A stretch of 33,028 nt of DNA, taken from NCBI GenBank assembly GCA_002327865.1, contig DCUQ01000010.1, forward strand, positions 32,608 through 65,635. Reading direction: 5' to 3'. The stretch is from Syntrophaceae bacterium UBA2210. Lineage in GTDB: Bacteria > Desulfobacterota > Syntrophia > Syntrophales > UBA2210. Both the position numbers and the translations under genes were made by a program. Below are positions 8,611 through 17,323 of the stretch, one piece after another (position 1 is the first letter of the stretch; every line of letters starts with the position of its first letter). A model generated the notes under the pieces. It ran no database searches, had not been told where the DNA came from, and was given only the letters and a program-made list of their open reading frames with translations.

Positions 8611-9533
8611 TTCTTGTTTCCTCCAACCATAAGTATTTCCATAATCGCCTTCTGTACATGCAGGCGATTCTCCGCCTGATCGATAACTACAGACTGCGGT
8701 CCATCTATCACACTTGCCGTTATCTCCTCCCCGCGGTGTGCGGGGAGACAATGCATAACAATCGCGTCATCCTTCGCGAGGGCGACCAGCTTTTCATCTA
8801 CCTGATAATCCTTAAACGCCGCCACCCTAGTTTCGTGTTCACCTTCCTGCCCCATACTGGCCCATACATCAGTATATATCACGTCGGCTCCTGAGACCAC
8901 ATCGGCGGGGATACGGGAAAATGTTATGCCCTTTTTCGATTCGCCGGCCCCTCGCTTCAGTATCGCATCATCGGGATCATATCCTTCGGGACAGGCTATT
9001 GAGAGATGAAAGGGAAGTCTCGCCGCGGCATTTATCCAGGAGTTGGTCATATTATTCCCGTCACCGACATAGGCTATTTCAAGTCCTTCGTATCCTCCCT
9101 TTTTCTCTATTATGGTAAAAAGATCGCTCAGCACCTGGCATGGGTGCAAAAGGTCGGTCAATCCGTTGATAACCGGTATGGTGGCATATTTCGCAAATTC
9201 TTCTACCATCTCCTGCTCGAATGTCCGTATCATGATAGCGTCGATGTAACGGGACATCACTTTTGCCGTGTCGGAAACCGGCTCCCCTCTTCCCAGCTGA
9301 ATATCACGCCTGCTCAGGAATATGCCGGCACCTCCCAGTTGGTGAATTCCCGCCTCAAAAGACAGTCTTGTCCTTGTGGACGACTTATCGAACAACATGC
9401 CGAGAGTTTTCCCTCTCAGGGATTCGTGCATGACACCATGGTGCAGCAGCTCTTTAAGCCGCTTCGCCCTGCTGAATATTTCATTAAACCCTTCAGCATC
9501 GAGGTCATAAATCGTTAACAGATCTTTTTTCAC
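8607..9533 (-). CDS. argF: ornithine carbamoyltransferase
   Basis: Makes citrulline from ornithine and carbamoyl phosphate. The carbamoyl phosphate-binding motif SSTRTR is at 51-56, HPCQVLSDL provides the second phosphate contact, and the ornithine-binding [12 protein letters not shown] is near the C-terminus. The 308 residues match anabolic OTCases. The start codon is GTG at 9533, overlapping the argD stop in GTGA. The gene's last codons also carry the ribosome site for argG, so argD-argF-argG form a tightly coupled set. Confidence 0.97.
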   Translation of the reverse strand: MKKDLLTIYDLDAEGFNEIFSRAKRLKELLHHGVMHESLRGKTLGMLFDKSSTRTRLSFEAGIHQLGGAGIFLSRRDIQLGRGEPVSDTAKVMSRYIDAIMIRTFEQEMVEEFAKYATIPVINGLTDLLHPCQVLSDLFTIIEKKGGYEGLEIAYVGDGNNMTNSWINAAARLPFHLSIACPEGYDPDDAILKRGAGESKKGITFSRIPADVVSGADVIYTDVWASMGQEGEHETRVAAFKDYQVDEKLVALAKDDAIVMHCLPAHRGEEITASVIDGPQSVVIDQAENRLHVQKAIMEILMVGGNKK

Positions 9534-10720
9534 AGGACACCCATTACCTCATCGAGGATATCGACCGCACAGTCTATATCCTCTTTTGTAATAATCAGAG
9601 GGGGCACGAATCTGAGTATGTTTTCACATGTGCAATTTATGAGCAGGCCTCTATCGACACATCTCTTTACTATATCCGCACCTTCCATGGAGAGTTCCAT
9701 GCCGAGCATAAGCCCCCTTCCTCTGACTTCTTTAACAAAAGAATGCTTTGCCTTCAATGCATTGAGCCGCTCGCATAAGTAAGCACCCATCTTTCTGCAA
9801 TTATCCAGAACCGTTCCCTGCAGCAGTTGCTCCATAACGGAGATTCCGGCAACCATCGCGAGCGGGTTTCCTCCGAACGTAGATGCATGGGTTCCCGGCG
9901 TAAATGATGCCGCCACCTTATCGGTCGCCAGCATTGCTCCAACAGGGAAACCGTTACCCAGGCCTTTGGCCAGTGTCATGATATCGGGTTTTACACTGCT
10001 CGCTTCATATGCGAACAGTTTACCGGTACGCCCCATACCCGTCTGAACTTCGTCCAATATAAGCAGTACTCCCCTGTCGTCGCATATCTTTCGTATACCT
10101 TCGAGATATCCGTCCGCGGGAACTCTGATCCCGCCTTCACCCTGTATGACCTCAACCATGACAGCGGCGGTATCTTCCGTAACAGACTGTTCAAGCGAGA
10201 CAAGATCGTCAAAAGGAACATATTCGAAACCACTCGGCAACGGATCGAAACCCTTCTGAAACTTCTCCTGTCCGGTTGCCGTGACGGTGGCGAGTGTCCG
10301 TCCGTGGAAAGAGTTTTTCATTGTCACGATGCGATGCCTGCCTGCGTCTATATTATCATGGGCGTATTTCCGCGCCAGTTTAATGGCCGCTTCGTTCGCT
10401 TCCGCCCCGCTGTTACAGAAAAATGCCTTATCCGCAAAAGAATTCTCGACCAGAAGAGCGGCGAAACGAATCTGCGGTTCAATATGGTATATATTGGACA
10501 CATGCATCAATGTTTCCGCCTGCCTGCTGATCGCCTCGGATATCAGCGGATTGGCATGACCGAGACCGCATACGGCGATTCCCGCCAGAAAATCGAGGTA
10601 TTCCTTTCCATCGGAATCCCACACACGTACTCCCTTTCCCTTTACCAGGACAATCGGCAGGCGCTTGTACGTGTTCATGATATATTTGTTTGCATCGGAG
10701 ATAAGTTCTTTTGTCGTCAT
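9530..10720 (-). CDS. argD: acetylornithine aminotransferase
   Basis: Class-III PLP aminotransferase converting N-acetylglutamate semialdehyde to N-acetylornithine. It may also serve as the succinyl-DAP aminotransferase, a common dual role of ArgD. Motifs are CNSGAEANEAAIKLAR, SFHGRT, LILDEVQTGMGRTG and the PLP-lysine region TLAKGLGNGFPVGAML. The ATG at 10720 (MTTKEL) has AGGAA 7 bases upstream. An in-frame ATG at 10747 adds nine residues but has no ribosome site. Length is 396 residues. It is separated from argB by the 117-bp repeat. Confidence 0.95.
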   Translation of the reverse strand: MTTKELISDANKYIMNTYKRLPIVLVKGKGVRVWDSDGKEYLDFLAGIAVCGLGHANPLISEAISRQAETLMHVSNIYHIEPQIRFAALLVENSFADKAFFCNSGAEANEAAIKLARKYAHDNIDAGRHRIVTMKNSFHGRTLATVTATGQEKFQKGFDPLPSGFEYVPFDDLVSLEQSVTEDTAAVMVEVIQGEGGIRVPADGYLEGIRKICDDRGVLLILDEVQTGMGRTGKLFAYEASSVKPDIMTLAKGLGNGFPVGAMLATDKVAASFTPGTHASTFGGNPLAMVAGISVMEQLLQGTVLDNCRKMGAYLCERLNALKAKHSFVKEVRGRGLMLGMELSMEGADIVKRCVDRGLLINCTCENILRFVPPLIITKEDIDCAVDILDEVMGVL

Positions 10721-10785
10721 ATAGTTCCTGTCTTTCTCGCTCTGCATTGCAATTCAGCAAAATTACCGTGTTATCTATCGATGGT

Positions 10786-10902
10786 ATTGAATCTCCCCGC
10801 AACAAGTTGCGGGGAATCTCCGACTGTTAAGGAATTTTTCATTTTTTATTCGCTCGCTAACCCCGCCGCAAGCAGCGGGGAATGCGCTCGCTGTTCAGTT
10901 CA
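10786..10902 (+). repeat. two-hairpin 117-bp intergenic repeat, copy 3
   Basis: This copy is 114/117 identical to the one at 5351-5467. Hairpin one is CCCCGCAACAAGTTGCGGGG (about 10795-10814) and hairpin two is CCCCGCCGCAAGCAGCGGGG (about 10861-10880, imperfect). The two CGCTCGCT boxes flank the second hairpin. The rightmost TCA is the reverse complement of the argB stop codon. It lies between argB and argD within the arginine operon. Confidence 0.9.
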
Positions 10903-11799
10903 GTCTTTAACCACTTCAGTACCGATACCGCTGTCCGTAAATATTTCCAGGAGAACCGCGTGATCCAGCCGCCCATCGATTATATGTGTCTTACCCACGC
11001 CATTCCTGAGAGCTTTCAGGCAACATTTCACCTTGGGATACATCCCTCCGACAATGGTTCCGTCCTCGATCATTTCTTCGGCTTCCATATTGTTTATGGA
11101 GTTTACAAGCCGGCCTTTTTTGTCCAGGATTCCCTCCACGTCGGTCAGAAGAATAAGTTTCTCCGCACCTAGAGCGGCGGCCACCTCACCTGCGACCAGA
11201 TCGGCATTGATATTATAGGTCTCCCCCTTGTCTCCAGCCCCGGTAGGCGCGATGACGGGAATAAAACCGTCCGCCGACAATGATTGAATGATTCCGGCGT
11301 TAACCTTCTTAACCTTGCCTACCATTCCTATGTCTATTATCTCCGGAGGAGAATCCTTTGCTTTTTCGTTGCTCAGGATGTACTTTTCCGCCTCTATAAT
11401 ATTTCCATCCTTGCCGCTTAACCCGACGGCCCTGCCGCCGTGGCTGTTGATTAGTCCCACTATTTCCTTGTTAACTTTACCGGTAAGGACCATCTCGACT
11501 ATATCCATCGTTTCCTGATCCGTCACCCGCATTCCCCTGACGAATTTCGAATCCTTGCCCAGTTTCTCCAGGAAAGCTCCGATCTGCGGCCCTCCGCCAT
11601 GTACGATCACCGGATTGATCCCGATGTACTTCATCATAATGACGTTCATGGCGAACATCTCTTTCAGCTTGTCGTCCTTCATGGCATGCCCGCCATATTT
11701 TATAACGATGGTCTTACCGTAAAACCGCTTTATATAAGGCAAAACCTCCAGCAGTATATCGGCTTTTTCCGTCGGGTTTTTCATATGGTTTTCATTCAT
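10900..11799 (-). CDS. argB: acetylglutamate kinase
   Basis: Phosphorylates N-acetylglutamate. It belongs to the amino-acid-kinase fold: KYGGHAM at 34-40 binds phosphate, VHGGGPQIG follows, and VGGMYPKV near the C-terminus is typical. The 299 residues include the N-terminal helix region found in hexameric, arginine-inhibited ArgB, so feedback control is likely but inferred. The ATG at 11799 has AGGAGA 8 bases upstream and starts 12 bases after the hslU stop. The TGA stop is the first codon of the repeat at 10786-10902. It heads the arg gene run. Confidence 0.97.
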   Translation of the reverse strand: MNENHMKNPTEKADILLEVLPYIKRFYGKTIVIKYGGHAMKDDKLKEMFAMNVIMMKYIGINPVIVHGGGPQIGAFLEKLGKDSKFVRGMRVTDQETMDIVEMVLTGKVNKEIVGLINSHGGRAVGLSGKDGNIIEAEKYILSNEKAKDSPPEIIDIGMVGKVKKVNAGIIQSLSADGFIPVIAPTGAGDKGETYNINADLVAGEVAAALGAEKLILLTDVEGILDKKGRLVNSINNMEAEEMIEDGTIVGGMYPKVKCCLKALRNGVGKTHIIDGRLDHAVLLEIFTDSGIGTEVVKD

Positions 11800-11811
11800 G
11801 ATCGCAATCTC

Positions 11812-13212
11812 CTACAGGACATACCTGCTCAAGTCTTCATCCTCTACAATGCCTTCCAGTTTATCCCTGACATACTCGGCATCGATATTGACTTTCTTCT
11901 TTGAAACCGCGATATCCGGTGCATCAAACGATATCTCCTCCAGGAGTGTTTCCATGACCGTGTAAAGTCTCCTGGCTCCTATGTTTTCGGTTCTTTCGTT
12001 TACAATCGCCGCTACCTCCGCGATCTGTGCTATGGCATCATCCTGAAATTTGAGAGTGATTCCTTCGGTCGCCATCATTTCTACATATTGTTTCACAAGC
12101 GCATTATGCGGCTCCGTCAGAATCCTTATAAAATCCTCCTTTTCGAGCGGATCCAGTTCCACTCGTATGGGAAATCTTCCCTGCAACTCGGGGATAAGGT
12201 CGGACGGTTTTGAAATACTGAACGCCCCTGCCGCGATGAAAAGTATGTGATCGGTTTTTACCATGCCGTATTTGGTGTTTACCGTCGATCCCTCCACGAT
12301 GGGGAGAAGATCCCGCTGTACACCTTCCCTTGAAACATCGGGACCGTGGGAATTATCGCCACCCACAATCTTGTCTATCTCGTCAAGGAATATGATTCCC
12401 GATTGCTCAACTTTTTCGATCGCCGCTCTGGTGACCTTTTCCATATCGATCAGCCTCTGGGCCTCTTCATCGGCCAATATTTCTACAGCTTCAGAGACCT
12501 TGACCTTTCTTTCCTTCTTCTTCTGCGGGAACATATTCCCGAACATCTCTTTGATGTTCATTCCCATGTCCTCGACACCTGAGGTAGAAAAAATTTCTAT
12601 CATGGGGCCGGTCGGATTGTCCGCAACTTCAATCTCTACGACCCGATCGTCCAGCTTTCCACTGCGAAACAGGCGGCGCAGCTTCTCGCGGGTTTCATTA
12701 CGACGGCTTTCCTCATGTACCACTACAGCATCAGCGGGTATATCCGGAGGCATTTCTTCCACCGGGCCTTCCGGTTCCTGATCTCTGCGTTTAAGAGGAA
12801 GAAGAATGTCAAGTATCCGTTCCTCGGCAATCTCCATCGCTTTGGTACTTACGTTTTCCTGTTCCTCCGATTTACCCATGTTTATCGCCAGCTCTACAAG
12901 ATCCCTGACCATCGACTCGACATCCCTGCCGACATAACCGATCTCTGTAAATTTTGAGGCTTCTATCTTCAAAAAGGGTGATTTATCGAGTTTGGCAAGC
13001 CTGCGTGCGATTTCTGTCTTCCCGACCCCCGTAGGACCGATCATTATAATGTTTTTCGGTGCTATCTCTTCCCTGAGTTCTTCCGGCACATTCTGACGTC
13101 TCCATCTGTTCCGGAGGGCCACGGCAACCGCCCTTTTGGCGTCATGCTGCCCTATGATATATTTGTCCAGTTGAGAAACAGTTTCTCTTGGTGTCAAATT
13201 TGTTGATGACAT
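11812..13212 (-). CDS. hslU: HslU (ClpY) ATPase of the HslUV protease
   Basis: AAA+ unfoldase that feeds substrates to HslV. The N-terminus [16 protein letters not shown] is diagnostic. Walker A is GPTGVGKTE. The pore motif region EIGYVGRD is present, and Walker B is [10 protein letters not shown]. An intermediate I-domain is rich in charged residues. The C-terminal LSRYVL matches the HslV-docking tail. The 466 residues are within the family range. The start at 13212 has AAGGAG upstream. It lies 43 bases after hslV, in the classical xerC-hslV-hslU order. Confidence 0.97.
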   Translation of the reverse strand: MSSTNLTPRETVSQLDKYIIGQHDAKRAVAVALRNRWRRQNVPEELREEIAPKNIIMIGPTGVGKTEIARRLAKLDKSPFLKIEASKFTEIGYVGRDVESMVRDLVELAINMGKSEEQENVSTKAMEIAEERILDILLPLKRRDQEPEGPVEEMPPDIPADAVVVHEESRRNETREKLRRLFRSGKLDDRVVEIEVADNPTGPMIEIFSTSGVEDMGMNIKEMFGNMFPQKKKERKVKVSEAVEILADEEAQRLIDMEKVTRAAIEKVEQSGIIFLDEIDKIVGGDNSHGPDVSREGVQRDLLPIVEGSTVNTKYGMVKTDHILFIAAGAFSISKPSDLIPELQGRFPIRVELDPLEKEDFIRILTEPHNALVKQYVEMMATEGITLKFQDDAIAQIAEVAAIVNERTENIGARRLYTVMETLLEEISFDAPDIAVSKKKVNIDAEYVRDKLEGIVEDEDLSRYVL

Positions 13213-13255
13213 TCAGTCTTTTGCTCCTTACCTTTTTTAATGTGTAATGCTGCGT

Positions 13256-13801
13256 TTACTCAGCCACATCAAGTTCTTCTATTTTTACTCTGTCGTTCGT
13301 GAATATGCATATATCGGCCGCTATGCGCATGGCTTCTTCTACGATTTCTCTCGCGTTCAGTGTAGAGTGTTTTATAAGCGCCCGCGCCGCCGCCTGCGCG
13401 TATGGGCCTCCTGAACCGATTGCCAGGACCTCATCATCCGATTCTATGACATCCCCGTTGCCTGATATTATAAGAAAATCCACATCGCTTACCGCTATCA
13501 TCAGCGCCTCAAGGTGTCTTAAGACCCTGTCGGTTCTCCAGTCCTTGGTCAACTCCACTGCTGCTCTCAGGAGATTACCGCCATATTGTTCCAGCTTCTG
13601 GTCAAACCTGTCAAAAAGGGTAAACGCGTCTGCCGTAGCACCCGCGAAACCGATGATTACCTTGTCATGATACAGTCTTCGAACCTTTCTGGAATTGTGT
13701 TTCAAAGCTATCGTATCAAGGGTTACCTGACCGTCACCGGCGACGGCTACCTTTCCCTTATGCTTTACCGCTACTATGGTTGTTCCTCTCATCTTGCTCA
13801 T
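13256..13801 (-). CDS. hslV: HslV (ClpQ) threonine peptidase subunit
   Basis: Proteasome-like N-terminal-threonine protease that forms a double ring capped by Hsl[13 protein letters not shown] places the catalytic Thr at residue 7 after a six-residue propeptide. GDGQVTL, KVRRL and GFAGATADA are family motifs, and [14 protein letters not shown] lies in the C-terminal half. I chose the ATG at 13801, preceded by GGAGGAAAACC. The frame continues upstream to 13846, but those residues overlap xerC and are not conserved in HslV. The first 44 bases still overlap the 3' end of xerC. Confidence 0.95.
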   Translation of the reverse strand: MSKMRGTTIVAVKHKGKVAVAGDGQVTLDTIALKHNSRKVRRLYHDKVIIGFAGATADAFTLFDRFDQKLEQYGGNLLRAAVELTKDWRTDRVLRHLEALMIAVSDVDFLIISGNGDVIESDDEVLAIGSGGPYAQAAARALIKHSTLNAREIVEEAMRIAADICIFTNDRVKIEELDVAE

Positions 13802-14711
13802 GATTCGGTTTTCCTCCGGCCCTCGGGTGGCTTCTGTCATATACATCCATTAATTGTGTCACACTTACGGAAGTGTATTTCTGGGTAGTGGAAAGGCTTT
13901 CGTGCCCCAGCAGTTCCTGTATTACTCTCAGATCGGCTCCGGCATCCATGAGATGCGTCGCGAAGGTGTGTCTGAGCGTGTGGGGGCTTATCTTACGGCC
14001 TATACCACCCAGGTTGATATATTTATCTAAAATTCTCCTGACACTCCTCGCAGTCAATCTCGTACCGAACTTGTTCATGAAAAGCGGCAAACCTGTGTAA
14101 TCGTCAGTCGTGTTCTCACTTCCTCCCGGTCTTCCGTCAATGTACGCTCTAAGTGCAGAGAGTGCAGGCCGGCCGACAGGGACTATCCGCTCTTTTCTGC
14201 CTTTTCCCCTGACCTTTACCAGGCTGTTGGAAAAATCGACGTCGGATACATTCATACCGGTGAGTTCGCCGACACGCACACCGGCCGAATACAGAAATTC
14301 TATTATTGCCCTGTCCCGCAAACCCGACACGTCGGACCCGAACTTCACTCCCAGAAGAGAGAACATTTCGTCCACACTCAAAAAGACAGGCAGGTATTTG
14401 TCGATTTTCGGTGCCTGCACCATCTGAGCGGGGTTATATCCAATCCTTCCTTCCCGGAGTAAAAATGCAAAGAACGCTCTGAGACTGGCTACCTTTCTCG
14501 ATATGGTAACCTTTTTTACCCTTCCGCGGTAAAGAGCCGCAAGAAACGCCCGAATAATTGTCTGGTCGATATCAGCGGGCTTGTTTATCCCATTCTTAAG
14601 GAGAAATGCGCTGAACTGTCTCAAGTCCGACAAGTAACTTCTTCTTGTATGATAAGACAGGTTTCTTTCGACATCAATGTGAACACCAAAATCTCTGACG
14701 GCATTCTCCAT
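13758..14711 (-). CDS. xerC: XerC-type tyrosine recombinase
   Basis: 317 residues. The N-terminal SAM-like core-binding domain (about 1-100, [15 protein letters not shown]) is followed by the catalytic domain with all active residues visible: R146 (AGVRVGEL), K170, H244 and R247 in [11 protein letters not shown]270 ([11 protein letters not shown]) and Y279. Its place next to hslVU is the conserved CodV/XerC arrangement, so a chromosome-dimer-resolution role at dif is likely. It is not evidently part of a mobile element. The C-terminal tail after HPRAGGK runs 44 bases into hslV. The start at 14711 has AAGGG 9 bases upstream. Confidence 0.93.
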   Translation of the reverse strand: MENAVRDFGVHIDVERNLSYHTRRSYLSDLRQFSAFLLKNGINKPADIDQTIIRAFLAALYRGRVKKVTISRKVASLRAFFAFLLREGRIGYNPAQMVQAPKIDKYLPVFLSVDEMFSLLGVKFGSDVSGLRDRAIIEFLYSAGVRVGELTGMNVSDVDFSNSLVKVRGKGRKERIVPVGRPALSALRAYIDGRPGGSENTTDDYTGLPLFMNKFGTRLTARSVRRILDKYINLGGIGRKISPHTLRHTFATHLMDAGADLRVIQELLGHESLSTTQKYTSVSVTQLMDVYDRSHPRAGGKPNHEQDERNNHSSGKA

Positions 14712-14752
14712 CCGAATATACCCTTCAGTTACACCTGGTTCCCGCCTTAGGG

Positions 14753-15253
14753 CTACATCTTATATTTTCCGAAATCTTCAGAGGAAAGGCTTTCGAGAAA
14801 TTCCTTTAACTGTTCTCTTGAGTATTTATTCAAATCAACCGCTTTCCTGCCGAAATCGATATTTGTCGATTTCTCGATGATCTTTTCATCGACAAAGATG
14901 GGGGCCCCGGACCGCAATGCGATGGCAATCGCGTCGCTGGGCCGCGCATCGACTGCGATCGACTTACTATCTTTCATAATATGTATACCCGCGAAAAACG
15001 TGTTGTCTTTCAGATCGTTAATGACTATTTTCACCACCTTTACTTCAAGGACCTTCAGTATCTCGTTCATGAGGTCGTGTGTCATGGGTCTGGCCAGATT
15101 TATTCCCTCCATTTGCGTGGCTATGGCGCTTGCCTCGAACAGGCCTATCCATATCGGAACAGCTTTTTTCCCCTCCAGATCCTTCAATATCACGATGGGT
15201 GTATTTGTTATAGGATCCATGGCAAGTCCAAAAACCTTTACCTCTATAAGCAT
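14753..15253 (-). CDS. bifunctional nuclease family protein (DUF151)
   Basis: 166 residues. The N-terminal 130 form the DUF151/BFN domain, seen in VFGLAMDPITNTPIVILKD, VPIWIGLFEASAIA and the very typical ARPSDAIAIALRSGAPIFV. A short charged C-terminal tail follows. Some members show RNase/DNase activity in vitro, but the physiological role is unsettled. The ATG at 15253 has AGGGGG 5 bases upstream and begins 9 bases after the miaB stop. The miaB-DUF151 pairing recurs in related genomes, as far as I recall. Confidence 0.9.
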   Translation of the reverse strand: MLIEVKVFGLAMDPITNTPIVILKDLEGKKAVPIWIGLFEASAIATQMEGINLARPMTHDLMNEILKVLEVKVVKIVINDLKDNTFFAGIHIMKDSKSIAVDARPSDAIAIALRSGAPIFVDEKIIEKSTNIDFGRKAVDLNKYSREQLKEFLESLSSEDFGKYKM

Positions 15254-15262
15254 ATCTACCCC

Positions 15263-16582
15263 CTAAATAATTTCTCCTCTCAAAGAGTGCATGTACGACT
15301 GTGTAATTCTCACACGTACGGTCTTTCCTATGAGGCCGATATCTCCCGGAAGATTAACAATCTTGTTCCCTCTCGTCCTGCCGGTAATGTCGGCCCTGTC
15401 ATTCTTGCTCACTCCCTCTATAAGCACAGCTTCTACAATACCTTCACGGCACCTGTTCTTCTCCATGCTGTGACTCTCCTGGAGTGCCTGCAGCTCAGAC
15501 AGTCTCTCACTCTTGACCGTCTCTTCAACTTTTCCGTCGTACCGTTCCGAAGCCGTACCGCGCCTGTCGGAATATTTAAAGGAAAAAGTGTTATCAAACC
15601 TTACTTCTTTCATAAGGTCAATAGTTTTTTGAAAATCGCCGTCTCTCTCTCCGGGAAATCCGACAATAATGTCCGATGTTATACTAATATCCGGGCATGC
15701 GCTACGTAACATATCGATTTTTCTGAGATACTCCTGTGCGGTGTATCCTCTTCTCATCATCTTCAACACGTCATCGGAACCGGACTGTACCGGAAGGTGA
15801 ATATGCTCGCACAGACCTTCAATATCTCCGAAACAACCGGCAAGCTTTTCTGAGAGATCTTTCGGATGTGAAGTTGTAAAGCGAATCCTTTCTACACCCT
15901 TTATCCTACCGATCATCCTCAATAGTCCGGGAAAGTCGGTATCTCCGGAAAGCGTACTGCCGTATGAATTGACATTCTGCCCCAGGAGAGTAATCTCTCT
16001 GATACCGTTGTCGGCGAGAAATCTTATCTCGTTAAGGATGTCGCCGCTTGCTCTGCTCTCTTCCCTGCCCCTCACATAGGGTACGATGCAGTAGGAACAG
16101 AAGTTATTGCACCCCTGCATAATAGTTGCGTAGGCGTTCACAGATCCATCGGGAGGCAAAGTATGTATGCCCAGAGATCGTACCGATTCATGGAAAGAAG
16201 TGTCCACCACCCGGGATCCGTTATTATGAACCGCTTCTATCATTTCAGGAAGACGATGTATGTTATGAGTGCCGACCACAAGATCAAGGTACGGAGCACG
16301 CTTGAAAAATGCTGCACCGTATTCCTGGGCAAGACACCCCGCAACCCCGATAACAAGGCCGGGACGTTTTTCCCTTAGCCTTTTTAATCTTCCAAGCTGG
16401 CTGTGGGCTTTTTGAGCCGCCTTTATCCTCACGCTGCAGGTGTTAACGATAATTATATCGGCACTGTCGACTTTATCCGTTTTAACGTAGCCCGCGTCAC
16501 TGAGAACCTGTGACATCTGTTCCGAGTCATGAACATTCATCTGACAGCCAAATGTGTGGATGTGAAACTGTTTCACCGACAT
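15263..16582 (-). CDS. miaB: tRNA-2-methylthio-N6-dimethylallyladenosine synthase
   Basis: Radical-SAM methylthiotransferase that modifies i6A37 of tRNAs to ms2i6A. The N-terminal MTTase domain carries three cluster-binding cysteines, C13 (FGCQMN), C49 (NTCSVR) and C83 (AGCLAQ). The radical-SAM motif CxxxCxxC is C158, C162, C165 in MQGCNNFCSYC. The C-terminus (about 375-438) is a TRAM domain (TGRTRGNKIVNL). MiaB is preferred over RimO or MtaB because of the FGCQMNVHDSE and GCNNFCSYCIVPY forms. It is the first gene of the 16.5-kb gene run. A MITE-like element lies 43 bases upstream. Confidence 0.95.
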   Translation of the reverse strand: MSVKQFHIHTFGCQMNVHDSEQMSQVLSDAGYVKTDKVDSADIIIVNTCSVRIKAAQKAHSQLGRLKRLREKRPGLVIGVAGCLAQEYGAAFFKRAPYLDLVVGTHNIHRLPEMIEAVHNNGSRVVDTSFHESVRSLGIHTLPPDGSVNAYATIMQGCNNFCSYCIVPYVRGREESRASGDILNEIRFLADNGIREITLLGQNVNSYGSTLSGDTDFPGLLRMIGRIKGVERIRFTTSHPKDLSEKLAGCFGDIEGLCEHIHLPVQSGSDDVLKMMRRGYTAQEYLRKIDMLRSACPDISITSDIIVGFPGERDGDFQKTIDLMKEVRFDNTFSFKYSDRRGTASERYDGKVEETVKSERLSELQALQESHSMEKNRCREGIVEAVLIEGVSKNDRADITGRTRGNKIVNLPGDIGLIGKTVRVRITQSYMHSLRGEII

Positions 16583-16625
16583 AAGAACATTACCTGTTTT
16601 TGCAAAAATTAATGTTGATACGTTT

Positions 16626-16764
16626 GTAAAAAGTCGTCACACCGGTGAAAACCGGTGTCCAGATATTTTGTAACTATTCGATATTTCTGGATTCCGGCTT
16701 GACCGTCATCCCGAACTCCGATCCAGGACGGAATGACGAAAAATAATATTTTTCGACTTTTTAC
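16626..16764. repeat. MITE-like element with 11-bp terminal inverted repeats
   Basis: The ends are GTAAAAAGTCG (16626-16636) and its exact complement CGACTTTTTAC (16754-16764). Inside are CACCGGTGAAAACCGGTG and a partner block TCTGGATTCCGGCTTG ... GGACGGAATGACG. The same block type occurs in the repeats near 20.5 and 29.8 kb. A perfect AT-rich palindrome (CGAAAAATAATATTTTTCG) lies at 16737-16755. It fills most of the gap between the ihfB terminator and miaB. I see no coding potential. Confidence 0.8.
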
Positions 16765-16847
16765 GAGTTCATTAATGTTTGAGAGAAAAACGGGAGAGAT
16801 ACAGCGACACCCCTTGACAAAGATAAGATGGCTCAACCTTTAAAATC

Positions 16848-16873
16848 AAAAAGAGGGAGACTGCGCTCCCTCT
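16848..16873 (-). terminator. intrinsic terminator of the IHF/HU-like gene
   Basis: On the minus strand AGAGGGAG pairs with CTCCCTCT around a six-base loop (stem bounds 16852-16873) and is followed by TTTTT. It lies about 70 bases past the 3' end of the gene at 16940 and separates that operon from miaB. Confidence 0.85.
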
Positions 16874-16939
16874 CGATTTCAAAATGAGCTATGGTTCGAT
16901 TTCCCGAATTTATTTGCAAGAGATAAAAAAATCGTCCTA

Positions 16940-17221
16940 TTATTTTCCGGAATTTACTCTTTCCTTGAGCTCTTTACCTACCTTGAAAAAGGGAAGCTTC
17001 TTTGGATCAACCTTTATGGTCCCGCCGGTCTTGGGATTCCTCCCGGTATATGATCCGTAGTTTCTTACTACAAAACTCCCAAAACCTCTGATTTCTATTC
17101 TGCCCCCGTTTTTGAGCTGATCATTGAAACCCTTGAAGATCAGGCTGACTATATCCGCGGCCTGTTTTTCAGTCAGACCCTCTTTCTTACTCAAGGCATC
17201 TACCAATTCCGATTTATTCAT
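16940..17221 (-). CDS. ihfB: IHF-beta/HU-family nucleoid protein
   Basis: 93-residue histone-like protein that binds and bends DNA. MNKSELVDALSKKEGLT is the usual N-terminal helix, GRIEIRGFGSFVVR the core strand, and GRNPKTGGTI holds the DNA-intercalating proline arm. The RGFGSF and KKLPFFKVGKELKERVN ending resemble IHF-beta more than HU, but no IHF-alpha is visible, so the assignment is moderate. The ATG at 17221 follows GGGAGGGGGTC; five extra codons upstream are unlikely. It is followed by an intrinsic terminator and preceded by its own promoter and a 5'-UTR hairpin. Confidence 0.88.
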   Translation of the reverse strand: MNKSELVDALSKKEGLTEKQAADIVSLIFKGFNDQLKNGGRIEIRGFGSFVVRNYGSYTGRNPKTGGTIKVDPKKLPFFKVGKELKERVNSGK

Positions 17222-17269
17222 AAGACCCCCTCCCAACTCGTCAAAAATAGTCTTAACAAAACCCTGTTC

Positions 17270-17287
17270 AATTCTCAGCGGAGAATT
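17270..17287 (-). promoter_or_regulatory. 5'-UTR hairpin upstream of ihfB-like gene
   Basis: AATTCTC and GAGAATT, separated by four bases, form a perfect 7-bp stem between the predicted -10 box and the start codon, about 50 bases before the ATG. It could be an autoregulatory or stability element. No T-run follows, so it is not an intrinsic terminator. Confidence 0.4.
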
Positions 17288-17295
17288 TCCTCCAG

Positions 17296-17323
17296 ATATT
17301 ATTTATTTTGGTATCAAAGTCAA
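17296..17323 (-). promoter_or_regulatory. sigma-70-type promoter for ihfB-like gene
   Basis: On the minus strand TTGACT (17323-17318), a 16-base spacer and TAATAT (17301-17296). The -35 box overlaps the stop codon of the pseudouridine synthase gene. The 5' UTR would be about 70 bases. Confidence 0.5.

Noticed and set aside
8611..8751. 47-residue N-terminal extension of argG
   Set aside because: Lies wholly inside argF; the GTG at 8610 with GGAGGA fits the family length.
1..10902. CRISPR-like repeats in the intergenic hairpin copies
   Set aside because: Only three copies, 5 kb apart, in both orientations, with no spacers or cas genes.
13758..14711. Tyrosine recombinase as an integrase of a mobile island
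   Set aside because: Conserved xerC-hslVU order, no attachment-site duplication or phage genes nearby; housekeeping XerC is the simpler reading.
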